Source: a virus
Direction: 5' to 3' (one strand)
Length of the DNA: 23,919 nt
Virus record (IMG/VR): IMGVR_UViG_3300046007_012629
Coordinates: 1-23,919 of that record
Shown here: one piece after another, positions 7,527 to 13,318 of the stretch
Layout of the letters: each line of letters starts with the position of its first letter
How positions within the stretch are numbered: position 1 is the stretch's first letter
Program-made: the position numbers and the translations under genes
Notes under the pieces: generated by a model
What the model was told of the DNA's origin: nothing
Databases searched by the model: none
What the model saw: only the letters and a program-made list of their open reading frames with translations

Positions 7527-7601
7527 TGGTGCTGATGATCGGGATCGAACCGATGACTTCTATCTTACCAAGATAGCGATCTACCACTGATCTACATCAG
7601 C
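7527..7601 (-). tRNA. tRNA-Thr (GGT)
   Basis: Acceptor GCTGATG/CATCAGC, anticodon stem CTATC/GATAG with loop TTGGTAA, T-loop TTCGATC, encoded CCA. Its first 10 nt overlap the 3' end of the DUF3445 gene. Confidence 0.95.
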
Positions 7602-8335
7602 AAAATTCGATTAAGTATTGGCTTAATATGTGTTAAATTTTTATACTGCAAGACAGAATCACTCATCGAGTTTACACTCATTTTAAGTTGATTACCTAAC
7701 AAGTGCCAAACTTCTACTAGAGGAACTACATCTATTTTTACAAAAAACAGACTGGTTTGATTATCACCTATGGCGGCAGTAGTCTGCGTCTCTACTCTCA
7801 AAAAAAGATCATTAATACTGGTAGGTACATTCGATGACTTATACACAGGATGATTACTTAAACCCTCTGTTTGTGTAATGGTCCACACTTGCCTAGTAAA
7901 TGATCCTTTGGCAGTATCTGCCATTGTGCTAGACAGTTTGTAACTGGACTGCACTAACTTGTCACCGTCTGCTACAGGTTTATGAATGTCTGATAAAGTT
8001 AACCCTATTCTTTCTGCAGGTACCCAACTGCTAGGGAAACAAAAACATATTGCAGACAAAATACCTCGGTGCATAATGGCAACATCTTCTTCAAACATTA
8101 AAGCAAAATCTTTGATAGATGTTTTGGGAGGTAGATTTAAATATTGGCAAGCTTTTTCAATAAGATGATTAGTTTTGCTTTCAAAAGTTTCTGCATAAAG
8201 GTCAGAATCAAATTTTTCTAATTCAACAATTTTTTGATCAAGATATCGTTTATCGGGTTGCGAATTGAATACGGGCCCATGATTCTGTTTCATCATGGGC
8301 CGTGTTGTATAAGGTATTTGAATATCAACTCGCAT
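7592..8335 (-). CDS. DUF3445 protein (heme-dependent oxidative N-demethylase-like)
   Basis: A 247-residue protein with hallmarks of the DUF3445 family: CFPSSWVPAERIGL (99-112), SDIHKPV (116-121, H118), FTRQVWTI (146-153) and FLRVETQT (178-185) followed by a FFVKI strand. Characterised members bind heme in a PAS-like fold and demethylate small amines. Which ligand residues are kept cannot be judged by eye, and a phage role is unknown. The stop codon lies 10 nt inside the tRNA-Thr gene. The start overlaps the upstream small gene by 11 nt. It could act on methylated amines or osmolytes of the host, or be a repurposed heme sensor; both are speculation. Confidence 0.7.
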   Translation of the reverse strand: MRVDIQIPYTTRPMMKQNHGPVFNSQPDKRYLDQKIVELEKFDSDLYAETFESKTNHLIEKACQYLNLPPKTSIKDFALMFEEDVAIMHRGILSAICFCFPSSWVPAERIGLTLSDIHKPVADGDKLVQSSYKLSSTMADTAKGSFTRQVWTITQTEGLSNHPVYKSSNVPTSINDLFLRVETQTTAAIGDNQTSLFFVKIDVVPLVEVWHLLGNQLKMSVNSMSDSVLQYKNLTHIKPILNRILLM

Positions 8336-8510
8336 GATAGGCGTTTTGCAATTTTTCTAACGCATCTCTGCGCATGAGAAAAGGTCGCGATTCTGTGTTT
8401 CTTCGAACAATTAGAAACTCTACTCCATCAATATACTGTTTATCTTGTTTGGGATTTAGACAAATTACTTGTTCCCCAGTCATGATGTTCTTAAATTTAA
8501 TTGGCTTCAT
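8325..8510 (-). CDS. Small hypothetical protein
   Basis: A 61-residue protein (starts MKPIKFKN, ends NAYHAS) with a strand-rich N-terminus and a C-terminal helix. I chose the ATG at 8510, preceded by GGAG at 6 nt, over an upstream TTG. A TATAAAATA late-like box lies near 8527-8535. It is coupled to the DUF3445 gene by an 11-nt overlap. No domain recognised. Confidence 0.6.
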   Translation of the reverse strand: MKPIKFKNIMTGEQVICLNPKQDKQYIDGVEFLIVRRNTESRPFLMRRDALEKLQNAYHAS

Positions 8511-8522
8511 GATTATCTCCAA

Positions 8523-8583
8523 ATAGTATTTTATAAGACAGAGAGTAATCGATCTGTCTTTAAGGATATTTTTTAAGATGGTT
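8523..8583. other. Intergenic hairpin and late-like box
   Basis: AAGACAG/CTGTCTT hairpin with a 12-nt loop, next to TATAAAATA on the minus strand. It may be a weak terminator on the plus strand or a promoter-adjacent structure. Confidence 0.3.
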
Positions 8584-8799
8584 TTAACTTAAGTCGTCGT
8601 AAGGATCTGTTTGAAGATTTTGTTGATCTGAAATGGATTTCCATTTTCCGGCAGGACAGTCTGCTAACGCAAACTTGACCTTTATGGGCATAATACAATT
8701 ACAAATACTGCAAATCTTTAATTTTGTAAATCGTGGACAACTTTTACAAGTATCGTAGCGTTGTTGAGCAATCGTTTTGTGCACTAATAGAATCTGCAT
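8584..8799 (-). CDS. Small zinc-ribbon-like protein
   Basis: A 71-residue protein with paired cysteines C18-x2-C21 and C30-x2-C33, plus C35 and C48, in a pattern (CKSCPRF...LKICSICNCIMPIKVK...CPAGKW) common to short phage zinc-ribbon proteins of unknown role. It probably binds one zinc. It starts just after the glycosyltransferase stop with no clear ribosome site, so it is likely translated by coupling. Confidence 0.65.
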   Translation of the reverse strand: MQILLVHKTIAQQRYDTCKSCPRFTKLKICSICNCIMPIKVKFALADCPAGKWKSISDQQNLQTDPYDDLS

Positions 8800-8803
8800 T
8801 GGT

Positions 8804-9550
8804 TCAAATGTGTTCCCATTTGCCGTGCTCTATAGGAACATAATGAGCAGGATCCCTTACTATTTCCCAACTTGTAGGTGGCCAACTTATTCCGTTCCTG
8901 TATAAATGTGTCTGTAACAGATATTCCGGATTGTATTTTATACCAGCTCGATACATACTATCAAATTCATCCACTGCATTGGTATAAATTTCCATAGTAG
9001 GCTGCAAACCAATGGCAAACTGGTCGTTGAATCCCGATCGGAAAAATCCAAAATCAACCGGATATCCGTATCGTTGATTACGCGGAGTCCATATACATTT
9101 AGGATAATTTAATAATGAATTATAAGCTAACGGTAAGTCAATTGGTTCACTTAACCCTAAATCTGTTCTAGATCTAATAATTAAATCATAATCACCAAAT
9201 TGTTTACGCTTTGAATCACAATATTTTAGAATATTATATTGTTGCCAAACATTAATAGGAGTGCTATTGAAGGATTCATAAGCAAAAGGCAACGGACCAA
9301 ATTGATCTTCTAATAGAACTTCTGCGTACTTAATTGTATATCTAGTAGGTATATGTGGAGATAATTTTGCAATAATTTGATCTCCAGATTGTAAGTTACA
9401 CCAATTTTCAGATATTTTAGGATCAAGGCCTTGCTGTCTTTGCCAAAGCACAATAAAAATATCTACATCACAATTTTGCAGATTGTCAAGTTGACTGTCA
9501 AAATCCTTGCTGAATCTAGGATTGCCAGATAAAAGAAGTGCGGTCTTCAT
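8804..9550 (-). CDS. Glycosyltransferase-like protein
   Basis: A 248-residue cytosolic protein. The N-terminal TALLLSGNPR (3-12) and the YDLIIRSRTDL segment (121-131, with R128-T-D130 in the place of the metal-binding DxD) match a family of small phage and bacterial glycosyltransferases. A later VDFGFFRSG region and EYLLQTHL helix fit the same fold. It may decorate virion proteins, DNA or host-type polysaccharide. The acceptor is unknown. Confidence 0.55.
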   Translation of the reverse strand: MKTALLLSGNPRFSKDFDSQLDNLQNCDVDIFIVLWQRQQGLDPKISENWCNLQSGDQIIAKLSPHIPTRYTIKYAEVLLEDQFGPLPFAYESFNSTPINVWQQYNILKYCDSKRKQFGDYDLIIRSRTDLGLSEPIDLPLAYNSLLNYPKCIWTPRNQRYGYPVDFGFFRSGFNDQFAIGLQPTMEIYTNAVDEFDSMYRAGIKYNPEYLLQTHLYRNGISWPPTSWEIVRDPAHYVPIEHGKWEHI

Positions 9551-9580
9551 ATATGAAGAAGTTAAAGACTTTAAAGTTAA

Positions 9581-9859
9581 TTAAGAGTTTTGAATAATTT
9601 CAAAAGTTGGCACTACTTGATCAAAATCTATTAATGTTTCAGTCAAGAAATTTTGAAACTCTAAAGCTGCAGCAGAACTGACAAAATTCATTGTTGTAAC
9701 ATTATTAGCAACCATTAAATTACCTAGTAGATTGGTAGCTTGCATTTCAGTGATTTTTGTTCTTCTTGCTTCTTGCAAAGGTAACCATGCAGGATTCACA
9801 TCAGGTGGTAATCCTGTTTGATTTGGTTGATAAGTAATTACTAATGCTGTATTAAACAT
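9581..9859 (-). CDS. Hypothetical protein behind a perfect late promoter
   Basis: A 92-residue protein with an N-terminal strand, Pro-rich PPDVNPAWLP (18-27), then helices (QEARRTKITEMQATNLLGNLMVANN). No domain recognised. It has AGGA 9 nt before the ATG and an exact TATAAATA box 22 nt upstream, so it is probably a late, possibly virion-related, product. That role is inference only. Confidence 0.6.
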   Translation of the reverse strand: MFNTALVITYQPNQTGLPPDVNPAWLPLQEARRTKITEMQATNLLGNLMVANNVTTMNFVSSAAALEFQNFLTETLIDFDQVVPTFEIIQNS

Positions 9860-9880
9860 ATTAACATTTCCTGTTTAAAT

Positions 9881-9888
9881 TATTTATA
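9881..9888 (-). promoter_or_regulatory. T4-type late promoter TATAAATA
   Basis: Exact TATAAATA on the minus strand, followed by AGGA and the ATG at 9859. Upstream, AAAACA/TGTTTT with a T-run could end tRNA-Lys transcription. Confidence 0.7.
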
Positions 9889-9957
9889 TCTTTGTTAAAC
9901 AAAGAAACGTTACTAGACGTATATGAAAAAACATTATTATGTGTTTTGATATAAATC

Positions 9958-10033
9958 TGGTAGGGGCAGGGGGACTCGAACCCTCCAACTTACCGGTTAA
10001 AAGCCGGTTACTCTACCATTGAGTTATGCCCCC
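9958..10033 (-). tRNA. tRNA-Lys (TTT)
   Basis: Acceptor GGGGGCA/TGCCCCT, anticodon stem ACCGG/CCGGT with loop CTTTTAA, T-loop TTCGAGT, encoded CCA. The upstream small ORF reads into its D and anticodon arms. Confidence 0.95.
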
Positions 10034-10160
10034 AATGACGTTGATTTTCTTGCTTACGCAGAGCTTTAGTGCTTTTGCGATGGCTTCCCGCTTTCAAAAA
10101 CATTGCCGCGGCCACGAAGCGGTTACGTGGAGCGACGATCGGTTTAAGTTTTGCTTTCAT
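10008..10160 (-). CDS. Small basic conserved phage protein (50 aa)
   Basis: ATG at 10160 preceded by AGGAG at 7 nt, encoding a very basic 50-residue peptide with FVAAAMFLKAGSHRKSTKA (residues 15-33). This KAGSHxKSxKALRxxEK pattern occurs in short conserved phage and bacterial proteins, to my recollection (DUF7230-like). It has its own host-type promoter. The last ten residues are read from the tRNA-Lys gene, so the C-terminus is probably not under selection. It may bind nucleic acid given its charge. Confidence 0.6.
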   Translation of the reverse strand: MKAKLKPIVAPRNRFVAAAMFLKAGSHRKSTKALRKQENQRHWGHNSMVE

Positions 10161-10184
10161 TGCTAATCTCCTAACTATGAATAC

Positions 10185-10213
10185 ATTATAAAAAAAATTG
10201 GATTATTTGTCAA
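10185..10213 (-). promoter_or_regulatory. Host-type promoter for the small ORF and tRNA-Lys
   Basis: Minus strand TTGACA (10213-10208), 17-nt spacer, TATAAT (10190-10185). Confidence 0.75.
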
Positions 10214-10222
10214 TCAAAAAAT

Positions 10223-10312
10223 TGGCGGAAGCGGTGAGATTCGAACTCACGGACCCTTTCGGGCCGTCTGTTTTCAAGACAGATGCAATAAACCGGGCTC
10301 TGCCACACTTCC
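10223..10312 (-). tRNA. tRNA-Ser (TGA)
   Basis: Acceptor GGAAGTG/CGCTTCC, anticodon loop CTTGAAA on stem TCTGT/ACAGA, long variable arm GGCCCGAAAGGGTCC, T-loop TTCGAAT, G73 and CCA. Confidence 0.95.
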
Positions 10313-10318
10313 GAAAAA

Positions 10319-10393
10319 TGGAGCGGGTAGTCGGGTTCGAACCGACGACATTTTCCTTGGCAAGGAAACATTCTACCACTGAATTATACCCGC
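10319..10393 (-). tRNA. tRNA-Gly (GCC)
   Basis: Acceptor GCGGGTA/TACCCGC, anticodon stem TTTCC/GGAAA with loop TTGCCAA, T-loop TTCGAAC, T73 and CCA. Confidence 0.95.
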
Positions 10394-10399
10394 TAAAAA

Positions 10400-10474
10400 T
10401 GGTGCTGGTGAAAGGAGTCGAACCCTCAACCTACTGATTACAAATCAGTTGCACTACCATTGTGCTACACCAGC
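10400..10474 (-). tRNA. tRNA-Thr (TGT)
   Basis: Acceptor GCTGGTG/CACCAGC, anticodon stem ACTGA/TCAGT with loop TTTGTAA, T-loop TTCGACT, encoded CCA. Confidence 0.95.
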
Positions 10475-10494
10475 AAAAACTATTAAATACTTTT

Positions 10495-10686
10495 ATGAGT
10501 CTGAAAGAATCTAAACAATTAGTGGAAACCTTTATCTCCACAAAAATTACTGCTAATGAACGAAAATTTTCGTCTTCCGCTCAGCGTTTGGCTTACGAAA
10601 GGGGACTCTTAACAGGACTCATCATTGGTCTAATGGACAATAATACTTATATTAAAAATATCATATTAGATAAATTAATAAAATAA
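10495..10686 (+). CDS. Small plus-strand hypothetical protein
   Basis: A 63-residue ORF on the plus strand between two minus-strand tRNAs. It is helical and amphipathic (ESKQLVETFI near the start, AQRLAYERGLLTGLIIGLM in the middle), with the AYERG-x-L-x-G pattern I associate with small conserved phage proteins. The ATG at 10495 has an ATTAAATA late-like box 7 nt upstream but no clear ribosome site. It fills the gap between tRNA-Thr and tRNA-Ser almost exactly, which argues against chance, though its opposite orientation lowers confidence. Confidence 0.5.
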   Translation: MSLKESKQLVETFISTKITANERKFSSSAQRLAYERGLLTGLIIGLMDNNTYIKNIILDKLIK

Positions 10687-10689
10687 TAT

Positions 10690-10776
10690 TGGCGGAGAGT
10701 ACAGGACTCGAACCTGTGCGCCCATTTCTGGACGGCGGATTAGCAATCCGGTGCATTACCACTCTGCCAACTCTCC
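10690..10776 (-). tRNA. tRNA-Ser (GCT)
   Basis: Acceptor GGAGAGT/ACTCTCC, anticodon loop TTGCTAA, variable arm CCGTCCAGAAATGGGCGC, T-loop TTCGAGT, G73 and CCA. Confidence 0.93.
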
Positions 10777-11251
10777 TTAAACTTAATATGGGACACGGTC
10801 TTGTTCTGTTATTTAAGAGTGAGCGGTAAGGGGTCTGTAATTTCATACCGCAACTCTCCCCTGTTATACTGGCGACCTGTAGGGGTAACGATCCCCTCTG
10901 AATATCCTGCGTGACAGGCAGGTGTCCACTCCATGCAGACCCACAGGCCCGGAATTCGGGTGCTGCCTCCCTGCGGCGGTAACTATAGCAGATCAAGTTT
11001 ATTACATCACTTGCATCCGGGTGTATACGCCTTCTGCATCAGTAAATCAACCATCACGCCTGCCCTCCATCCGCTTCCCGACCAGGGAGGATTGTCGCAT
11101 TGCCAGCGCCGGTTAGGTTGGACCGCAGCTTTCACTGGAGCAGATTCTCTGGCCTCATTACTGAGGGTAAGCCCTTGCTCGAACCACCCGTGGTTATCAC
11201 ACCACTTCCTATCGTGTGGGTCACACTAGCTGTTGATTAGACAGCACGTCT
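10777..11251 (-). ncRNA. Large structured RNA candidate between tRNAs
   Basis: 475 nt without credible ORFs. On the minus strand it folds into many perfect hairpins: GCTGT/ACAGC with 7-nt loop (11245-11229), CCTCA-GTAA-TGAGG with a GNRA loop (11166-11153), CCTGC/GCAGG with 7-nt loop (10922-10906), AGGGG/CCCCT with loop ATCGTTA, the same as a T-loop in this array (10897-10881), and GAGT-GCGGTA/TACCGC-ACTC (10856-10817). CCCC/GGGG pairing between 10858-10862 and the loop of the last stem makes a pseudoknot. The GNRA loop exists only on the minus strand, in line with the neighbouring tRNAs. Size, complexity and tRNA proximity recall GOLLD/ROOL-type phage RNAs; identity is not shown. Confidence 0.6.
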
Positions 11252-11343
11252 TGGTGCCTCTGGTAGGATTCGAACCTACGACCTGCCGCTTATCTGGCGC
11301 TACGGGGTATAAATCCGCTGCTCTTCCACTGAGCTACAGAGGC
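11252..11343 (-). tRNA. tRNA with enlarged variable region, anticodon read as TAT (Ile?)
   Basis: Acceptor GCCTCTG/CAGAGGC, D-arm GCTCAGTGGAAGAGC and T-arm GTAGG-TTCGAAT-CCTAC are canonical, with CCA. The anticodon loop TTTATAC suggests TAT, but the stem has an A-C pair next to the loop. About 16 extra nt (GCGCCAGATAAGCGGC) sit between the anticodon stem and AGGTC. That is odd for any class I tRNA; it may be an insertion or a novel long variable arm. Isotype is uncertain. Confidence 0.7.
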
Positions 11344-11350
11344 AAAACTT

Positions 11351-11435
11351 TGGTGGAGTGTACTGGGATCGAACCAGTCGTGCCCGAAGGCGGCGGATTT
11401 ACAGTCCACTGCATCACCATTGATGCTTCCACTCC
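11351..11435 (-). tRNA. tRNA-Tyr (GTA)
   Basis: Acceptor GGAGTGG/ACACTCC (G7-A66 mismatch), anticodon stem GTGGA/TCCGC with loop CTGTAAA, long variable arm CGCCTTCGGGCACG, T-loop TTCGATC, encoded CCA. Confidence 0.93.
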
Positions 11436-11443
11436 AAATTCTT

Positions 11444-11539
11444 ACCATATTGAAACACACTACCTGCTCTGCCGGCCACTATCACTTACCGCGGAGTTGT
11501 GCGCCTTCCAGCTCCTTTCGTAATGCGTTTCAATATGGT
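11444..11539 (-). repeat. Inverted-repeat hairpin H1 between tRNA-Leu and tRNA-Tyr
   Basis: Arms 11444-11461 and 11522-11539, 18 positions. Two deviations are G-U/U-G wobbles on the minus strand and A-C mismatches on the plus strand. The tRNA-Leu ACCA end forms the base of the stem. Enclosed 60 nt are unique. Confidence 0.8.
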
Positions 11540-11623
11540 GCCAGTGACCGGACTCGAACCGGTACGCCGTTTTAGGGCGAGGGATTTTAAGTCCCTTGTG
11601 TCTACCTATTTCACCACACTGGC
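11536..11623 (-). tRNA. tRNA-Leu (TAA)
   Basis: Acceptor GCCAGTG/CACTGGC, anticodon loop CTTAAAA on GGGA/TCCC, variable arm CGCCCTAAAACGGCG, T-loop TTCGAGT. Its CCA is shared with hairpin H1. Confidence 0.95.
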
Positions 11624-11637
11624 AAAAAACTAACTGT

Positions 11638-11699
11638 GTTAAAGATCGTTTACTGCACTATTTCATTAGTATAAAGAAATAATGAATATTTGTCAAACA
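11638..11699 (-). promoter_or_regulatory. Host-type promoter, copy 1 of a 62-bp direct repeat
   Basis: Minus strand TTGACA, 17-nt spacer, TATACT, then about 30 conserved nt (ATGAAATAGTGCAGTAAACG). Almost the same as 14110-14170. It drives tRNA-Leu and what follows. Confidence 0.8.
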
Positions 11700-11705
11700 G
11701 TTTTT

Positions 11706-11782
11706 TGGGGTGTCTAACGGGTTTCGATCCCGTACTGACAGTTTCACAGACTGCCGTGCAGAGCCACTACACTATAGACACC
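11706..11782 (-). tRNA. tRNA-His (GTG)
   Basis: Acceptor GTGTCTA/TAGACAC with the His-specific extra G-1 opposite C73, anticodon loop CTGTGAA, encoded CCA. The T-loop is ATCGAAA, lacking T54. Confidence 0.93.
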
Positions 11783-11787
11783 ATTGT

Positions 11788-11863
11788 TGGTGCCGCCCCC
11801 TGGGATCGAACCAGGTTCCACGGTTCTTCAGACCGTTGCTATGACCACATCAGCTAAAGCGGC
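11788..11863 (-). tRNA. tRNA-Phe (GAA)
   Basis: Acceptor GCCGCTT/GGGCGGC (two G-U pairs), anticodon stem ACGGT/ACCGT with loop CTGAAGA, T-loop TTCGATC, encoded CCA. Confidence 0.95.
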
Positions 11864-11875
11864 ATAATTGTTTAT

Positions 11876-12003
11876 GGTTACTATCGTCTGTTTAAGAGGC
11901 TAAAGCGCCTCTCCTACTGGTCAACTTCTCTGGGGCTAGCAGAAAGTAGGATTCGGTATTACCCTGATAGTTGGGCTACTTGGCCACGTATTTTTACAGA
12001 ACC
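11876..12003 (-). ncRNA. Structured RNA unit closed by GGTT/AACC
   Basis: About 128 nt with no ORF. Closing pairing TATGGTT/AACCATA (12006-12000 with 11879-11873), then ACTATC/GATAGT, CCTACT/AGTAGG and AGAGGC/GCCTCT hairpins, all on the minus strand between hairpin H2 and tRNA-Phe. It uses the same TATGG...CCATA frame as the other units. Function unknown. Confidence 0.45.
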
Positions 12004-12047
12004 ATATCGAAACACATTAATACCTGTATAGTGTGTTTCGATATGGT
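12001..12047 (-). repeat. Inverted-repeat hairpin H2
   Basis: Arms 12001-12018 and 12030-12047 with an 11-nt loop, the most compact copy. Both arms carry a paired change (T-A to C-G) relative to the consensus, i.e. covariation. One pair is a wobble only on the plus strand. Confidence 0.8.
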
Positions 12048-12187
12048 GGCAGGTGCTCATCTCCTGCTGCTATCGTGCTCCGCTGTTCACGTTGTACAGC
12101 CTATATCTTTAAGGGAACGACCCATCCTAGTCACCAGCACGATAGTTATAGGTTCAGCATTTGAGCAGAATGCAATATTTTCTCACC
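12045..12187 (-). ncRNA. Structured RNA unit closed by GGTG/CACC
   Basis: About 143 nt between hairpins H3 and H2. Closing TATGGTG/CACCATA, an internal 10-bp stem CTATCGTGCT/AGCACGATAG (12146-12137 with 12078-12069), a CCTATA/TATAGG pairing, and GCAGG/CCTGC next to the closing stem in the place of a T-arm, but with a 9-nt loop. No ORF. Confidence 0.45.
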
Positions 12188-12273
12188 ATAGTTCAACTCA
12201 CTTGAACTGTTCTTCAGCCCGGATCTGGCTATCTCTGGGTATCCACCAGCGAATCAGTATGAGTTGAACTATG
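12187..12273 (-). repeat. Inverted-repeat hairpin H3 (divergent sequence)
   Basis: Arms 12187-12200 and 12260-12273, 14 bp perfect (CATAGTTCAACTCA). Same architecture and CCATA start as the main family but a different stem sequence. Confidence 0.75.
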
Positions 12274-12620
12274 ATGCCACTCCCTAAAGTGGTGTCATAG
12301 TGTCTTCTTGATCTTGGGCGACAGCCCTCAAGCCTAGACGTCCGTATGCGAAGTCCGCTATCACTCGCATATTTTAGTTGACGGGAATCTCACCCGCCAC
12401 GACCTAGTGTGCTACACAGACTAGGGATATGTCTGTGTAAGCATGTCGGGACTCTTTAAATTTTTATTTTGTATGGCCAGTGTAGACACATCAAGGCATC
12501 ACCCTCTCCCGCTACTCCGTTTACCAAGATGGCTGTTCGCTACTGGTCGATTGATGGTCGATCTTCACTACTTTGTTTTTACGGGCCACTGGTTGTCCTT
12601 CCCACTAGACTCTGCTCCCA
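12274..12620 (-). ncRNA. Structured RNA unit of about 345 nt
   Basis: ORF-free except for overlapping spurious plus-strand frames. Minus-strand stems: ACACAGAC/GTCTGTGT (8 bp), CTTGA-GGGC/GCCC-TCAAG, TATGCGA/TCGCATA, CCACT/AGTGG, CCAGTG/CACTGG spanning the 5' half, and GCGGG-TGAGATT-CCCGT, a T-arm-sized hairpin that keeps the U54...A58 spacing of a T-loop. Closed by TATGGTG/CATCATA with one G-U. It lies between hairpins H4 and H3. Function unknown; a large phage RNA domain is the best guess. Confidence 0.5.
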
Positions 12621-12755
12621 CCATATTGAAACACACTCGACCGTCTCTCTTTTACACAGCAGACCGGAGCGACCGGGGCTTGAACTGTTTATGCGATATC
12701 CTGCTTCGAAACAGGGACGGACCGAGCGCCACAGTGTAAGTGTGTTTCAATATGG
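12621..12755 (-). repeat. Inverted-repeat hairpin H4
   Basis: Arms 12621-12637 and 12739-12755, 17 bp perfect (consensus CCATATTGAAACACACT). It encloses about 100 unique nt with inner hairpins such as CCGG/CCGG and CCTG/CAGG. Confidence 0.85.
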
Positions 12756-12859
12756 CGGTTACTGATGGAGTCGAACCATCACTCCGCTCTCGCCGTTAAC
12801 CTATTCGGAACACATTGCTAGCAATGTGCCGTCTGGGACCAGATCACCCACTAATAACC
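12753..12859 (-). tRNA. tRNA-Ser-like gene with abnormal anticodon arm
   Basis: 107 nt: acceptor GGTTATT/AGTAACC, D-arm TGGG/CCCA, T-arm GATGG-TTCGACT-CCATC, G73-CCA and a long variable region of about 28 nt. The anticodon arm is the palindrome CACATTGCTAGCAATGTG. With a normal 5-bp stem the loop would be 10 nt (TTGCTAGCAA) instead of 7. It may be a pseudo-tRNA, a tRNA with an expanded loop, or a tRNA-like RNA with another job. It is bounded on both sides by hairpins H5 and H4. Confidence 0.55.
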
Positions 12860-12937
12860 ATATTGAAATACACTGACCGCTCTGTTGCTGCTGTATGCCT
12901 ACAAGTTGTATCCATTCGTCCAATGTATTTCAATATG
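12859..12937 (-). repeat. Inverted-repeat hairpin H5
   Basis: Arms 12859-12874 and 12922-12937. A C-G pair of the family is replaced on both sides by U-A, and one further pair is a U-G wobble only on the minus strand. Confidence 0.8.
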
Positions 12938-12989
12938 TTATATGCTACCAGCCCGATAGTGGGCTGTATCACAGTTAGTTGATATACCA
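12934..12989 (-). ncRNA. Short RNA unit between H6 and H5
   Basis: About 56 nt with near-complete closing pairing TATGGTATAT/ATATAACATA (9 of 10) and an AGCCC/GGGCT hairpin. It ends in ACA instead of CCA. It looks like a reduced tRNA-like unit. Confidence 0.4.
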
Positions 12990-13116
12990 TATTGAAACAC
13001 ACTGACGACAAATTTTCACCCAGTCTGTCTAAGACAACCCCCGGGCACCTTTATCATCTTCCAGGCAGCATCACTACTGCTGGTGAAGATGGCATAGTCA
13101 ATGTATTTCAATATGG
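12987..13116 (-). repeat. Inverted-repeat hairpin H6
   Basis: Arms 12987-13003 and 13100-13116. Two deviations are U-G wobbles on the minus strand, mismatches on the plus. It encloses about 96 unique nt. Confidence 0.8.
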
Positions 13117-13318
13117 CGGTTCTTGTGGAATCTCACCACCCGATACGATAAGAGCGTTACTAGTCTCTGAGATTTCGGTCCAGTCACGGTCCTTGAGCCT
13201 CAGGTTACGCGGCGTTTGATGTTCCTTACTACTGTTGACAAGACAGCGTTTGAAGTTCATTACTACCACACCTAGCAGAGTCACTGAGAGCTTATCGTTC
13301 AGCCCTTTATGGAGAACC
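13114..13318 (-). ncRNA. tRNA-like RNA of about 205 nt with acceptor stem and GCCA end
   Basis: The ends form an acceptor-like stem GGTTCTC/AAGAACC (6 of 7 pairs) with a GCCA tail, and a T-arm-sized hairpin GTGG-TGAGATT-CCAC directly before the 3' acceptor strand, as in a tRNA. The interior is far too long for a tRNA: an 8-bp stem ACGATAAG/CTTATCGT (13298-13291 with 13152-13145), two 21-nt direct repeats differing at two bases (13212-13232 and 13246-13266), and TGAGATT complementary to AATCTCA upstream. The form resembles a tmRNA-like RNA, but no tag-encoding frame is seen. Confidence 0.5.

Noticed and set aside
10198-10437. Plus-strand ORFs with 'VVGFEPTTF' and 'GVEPSTY' type peptides, also at 11233-11523, 14776-15284 and 15524-15854
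   Set aside because: These are the classic false ORFs made by translating the antisense of tRNA T-arms; each coincides with tRNA genes on the minus strand.
12045-12400. Cobalamin riboswitch (GGTGAGATTCC and AGGAGA...ACCTGCC resemble conserved boxes)
   Set aside because: The other conserved boxes and their order are missing and no vitamin-B12 gene follows; the similarity is limited to short T-loop-type hairpins.
12443-12765. Two overlapping plus-strand ORFs of 98 codons, and similar ORFs at 10661-11229, 11971-12267, 12992-13320
   Set aside because: Different frames overlap over the same DNA, protein composition is atypical, there are no ribosome sites, and the frames cross hairpin arms and tRNA-like units. 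Structured RNA explains the region better.
13114-13318. tmRNA
   Set aside because: The ends are tRNA-like, but there is no alanyl-type G-U acceptor pair and no tag reading frame ending in a typical degradation tag.
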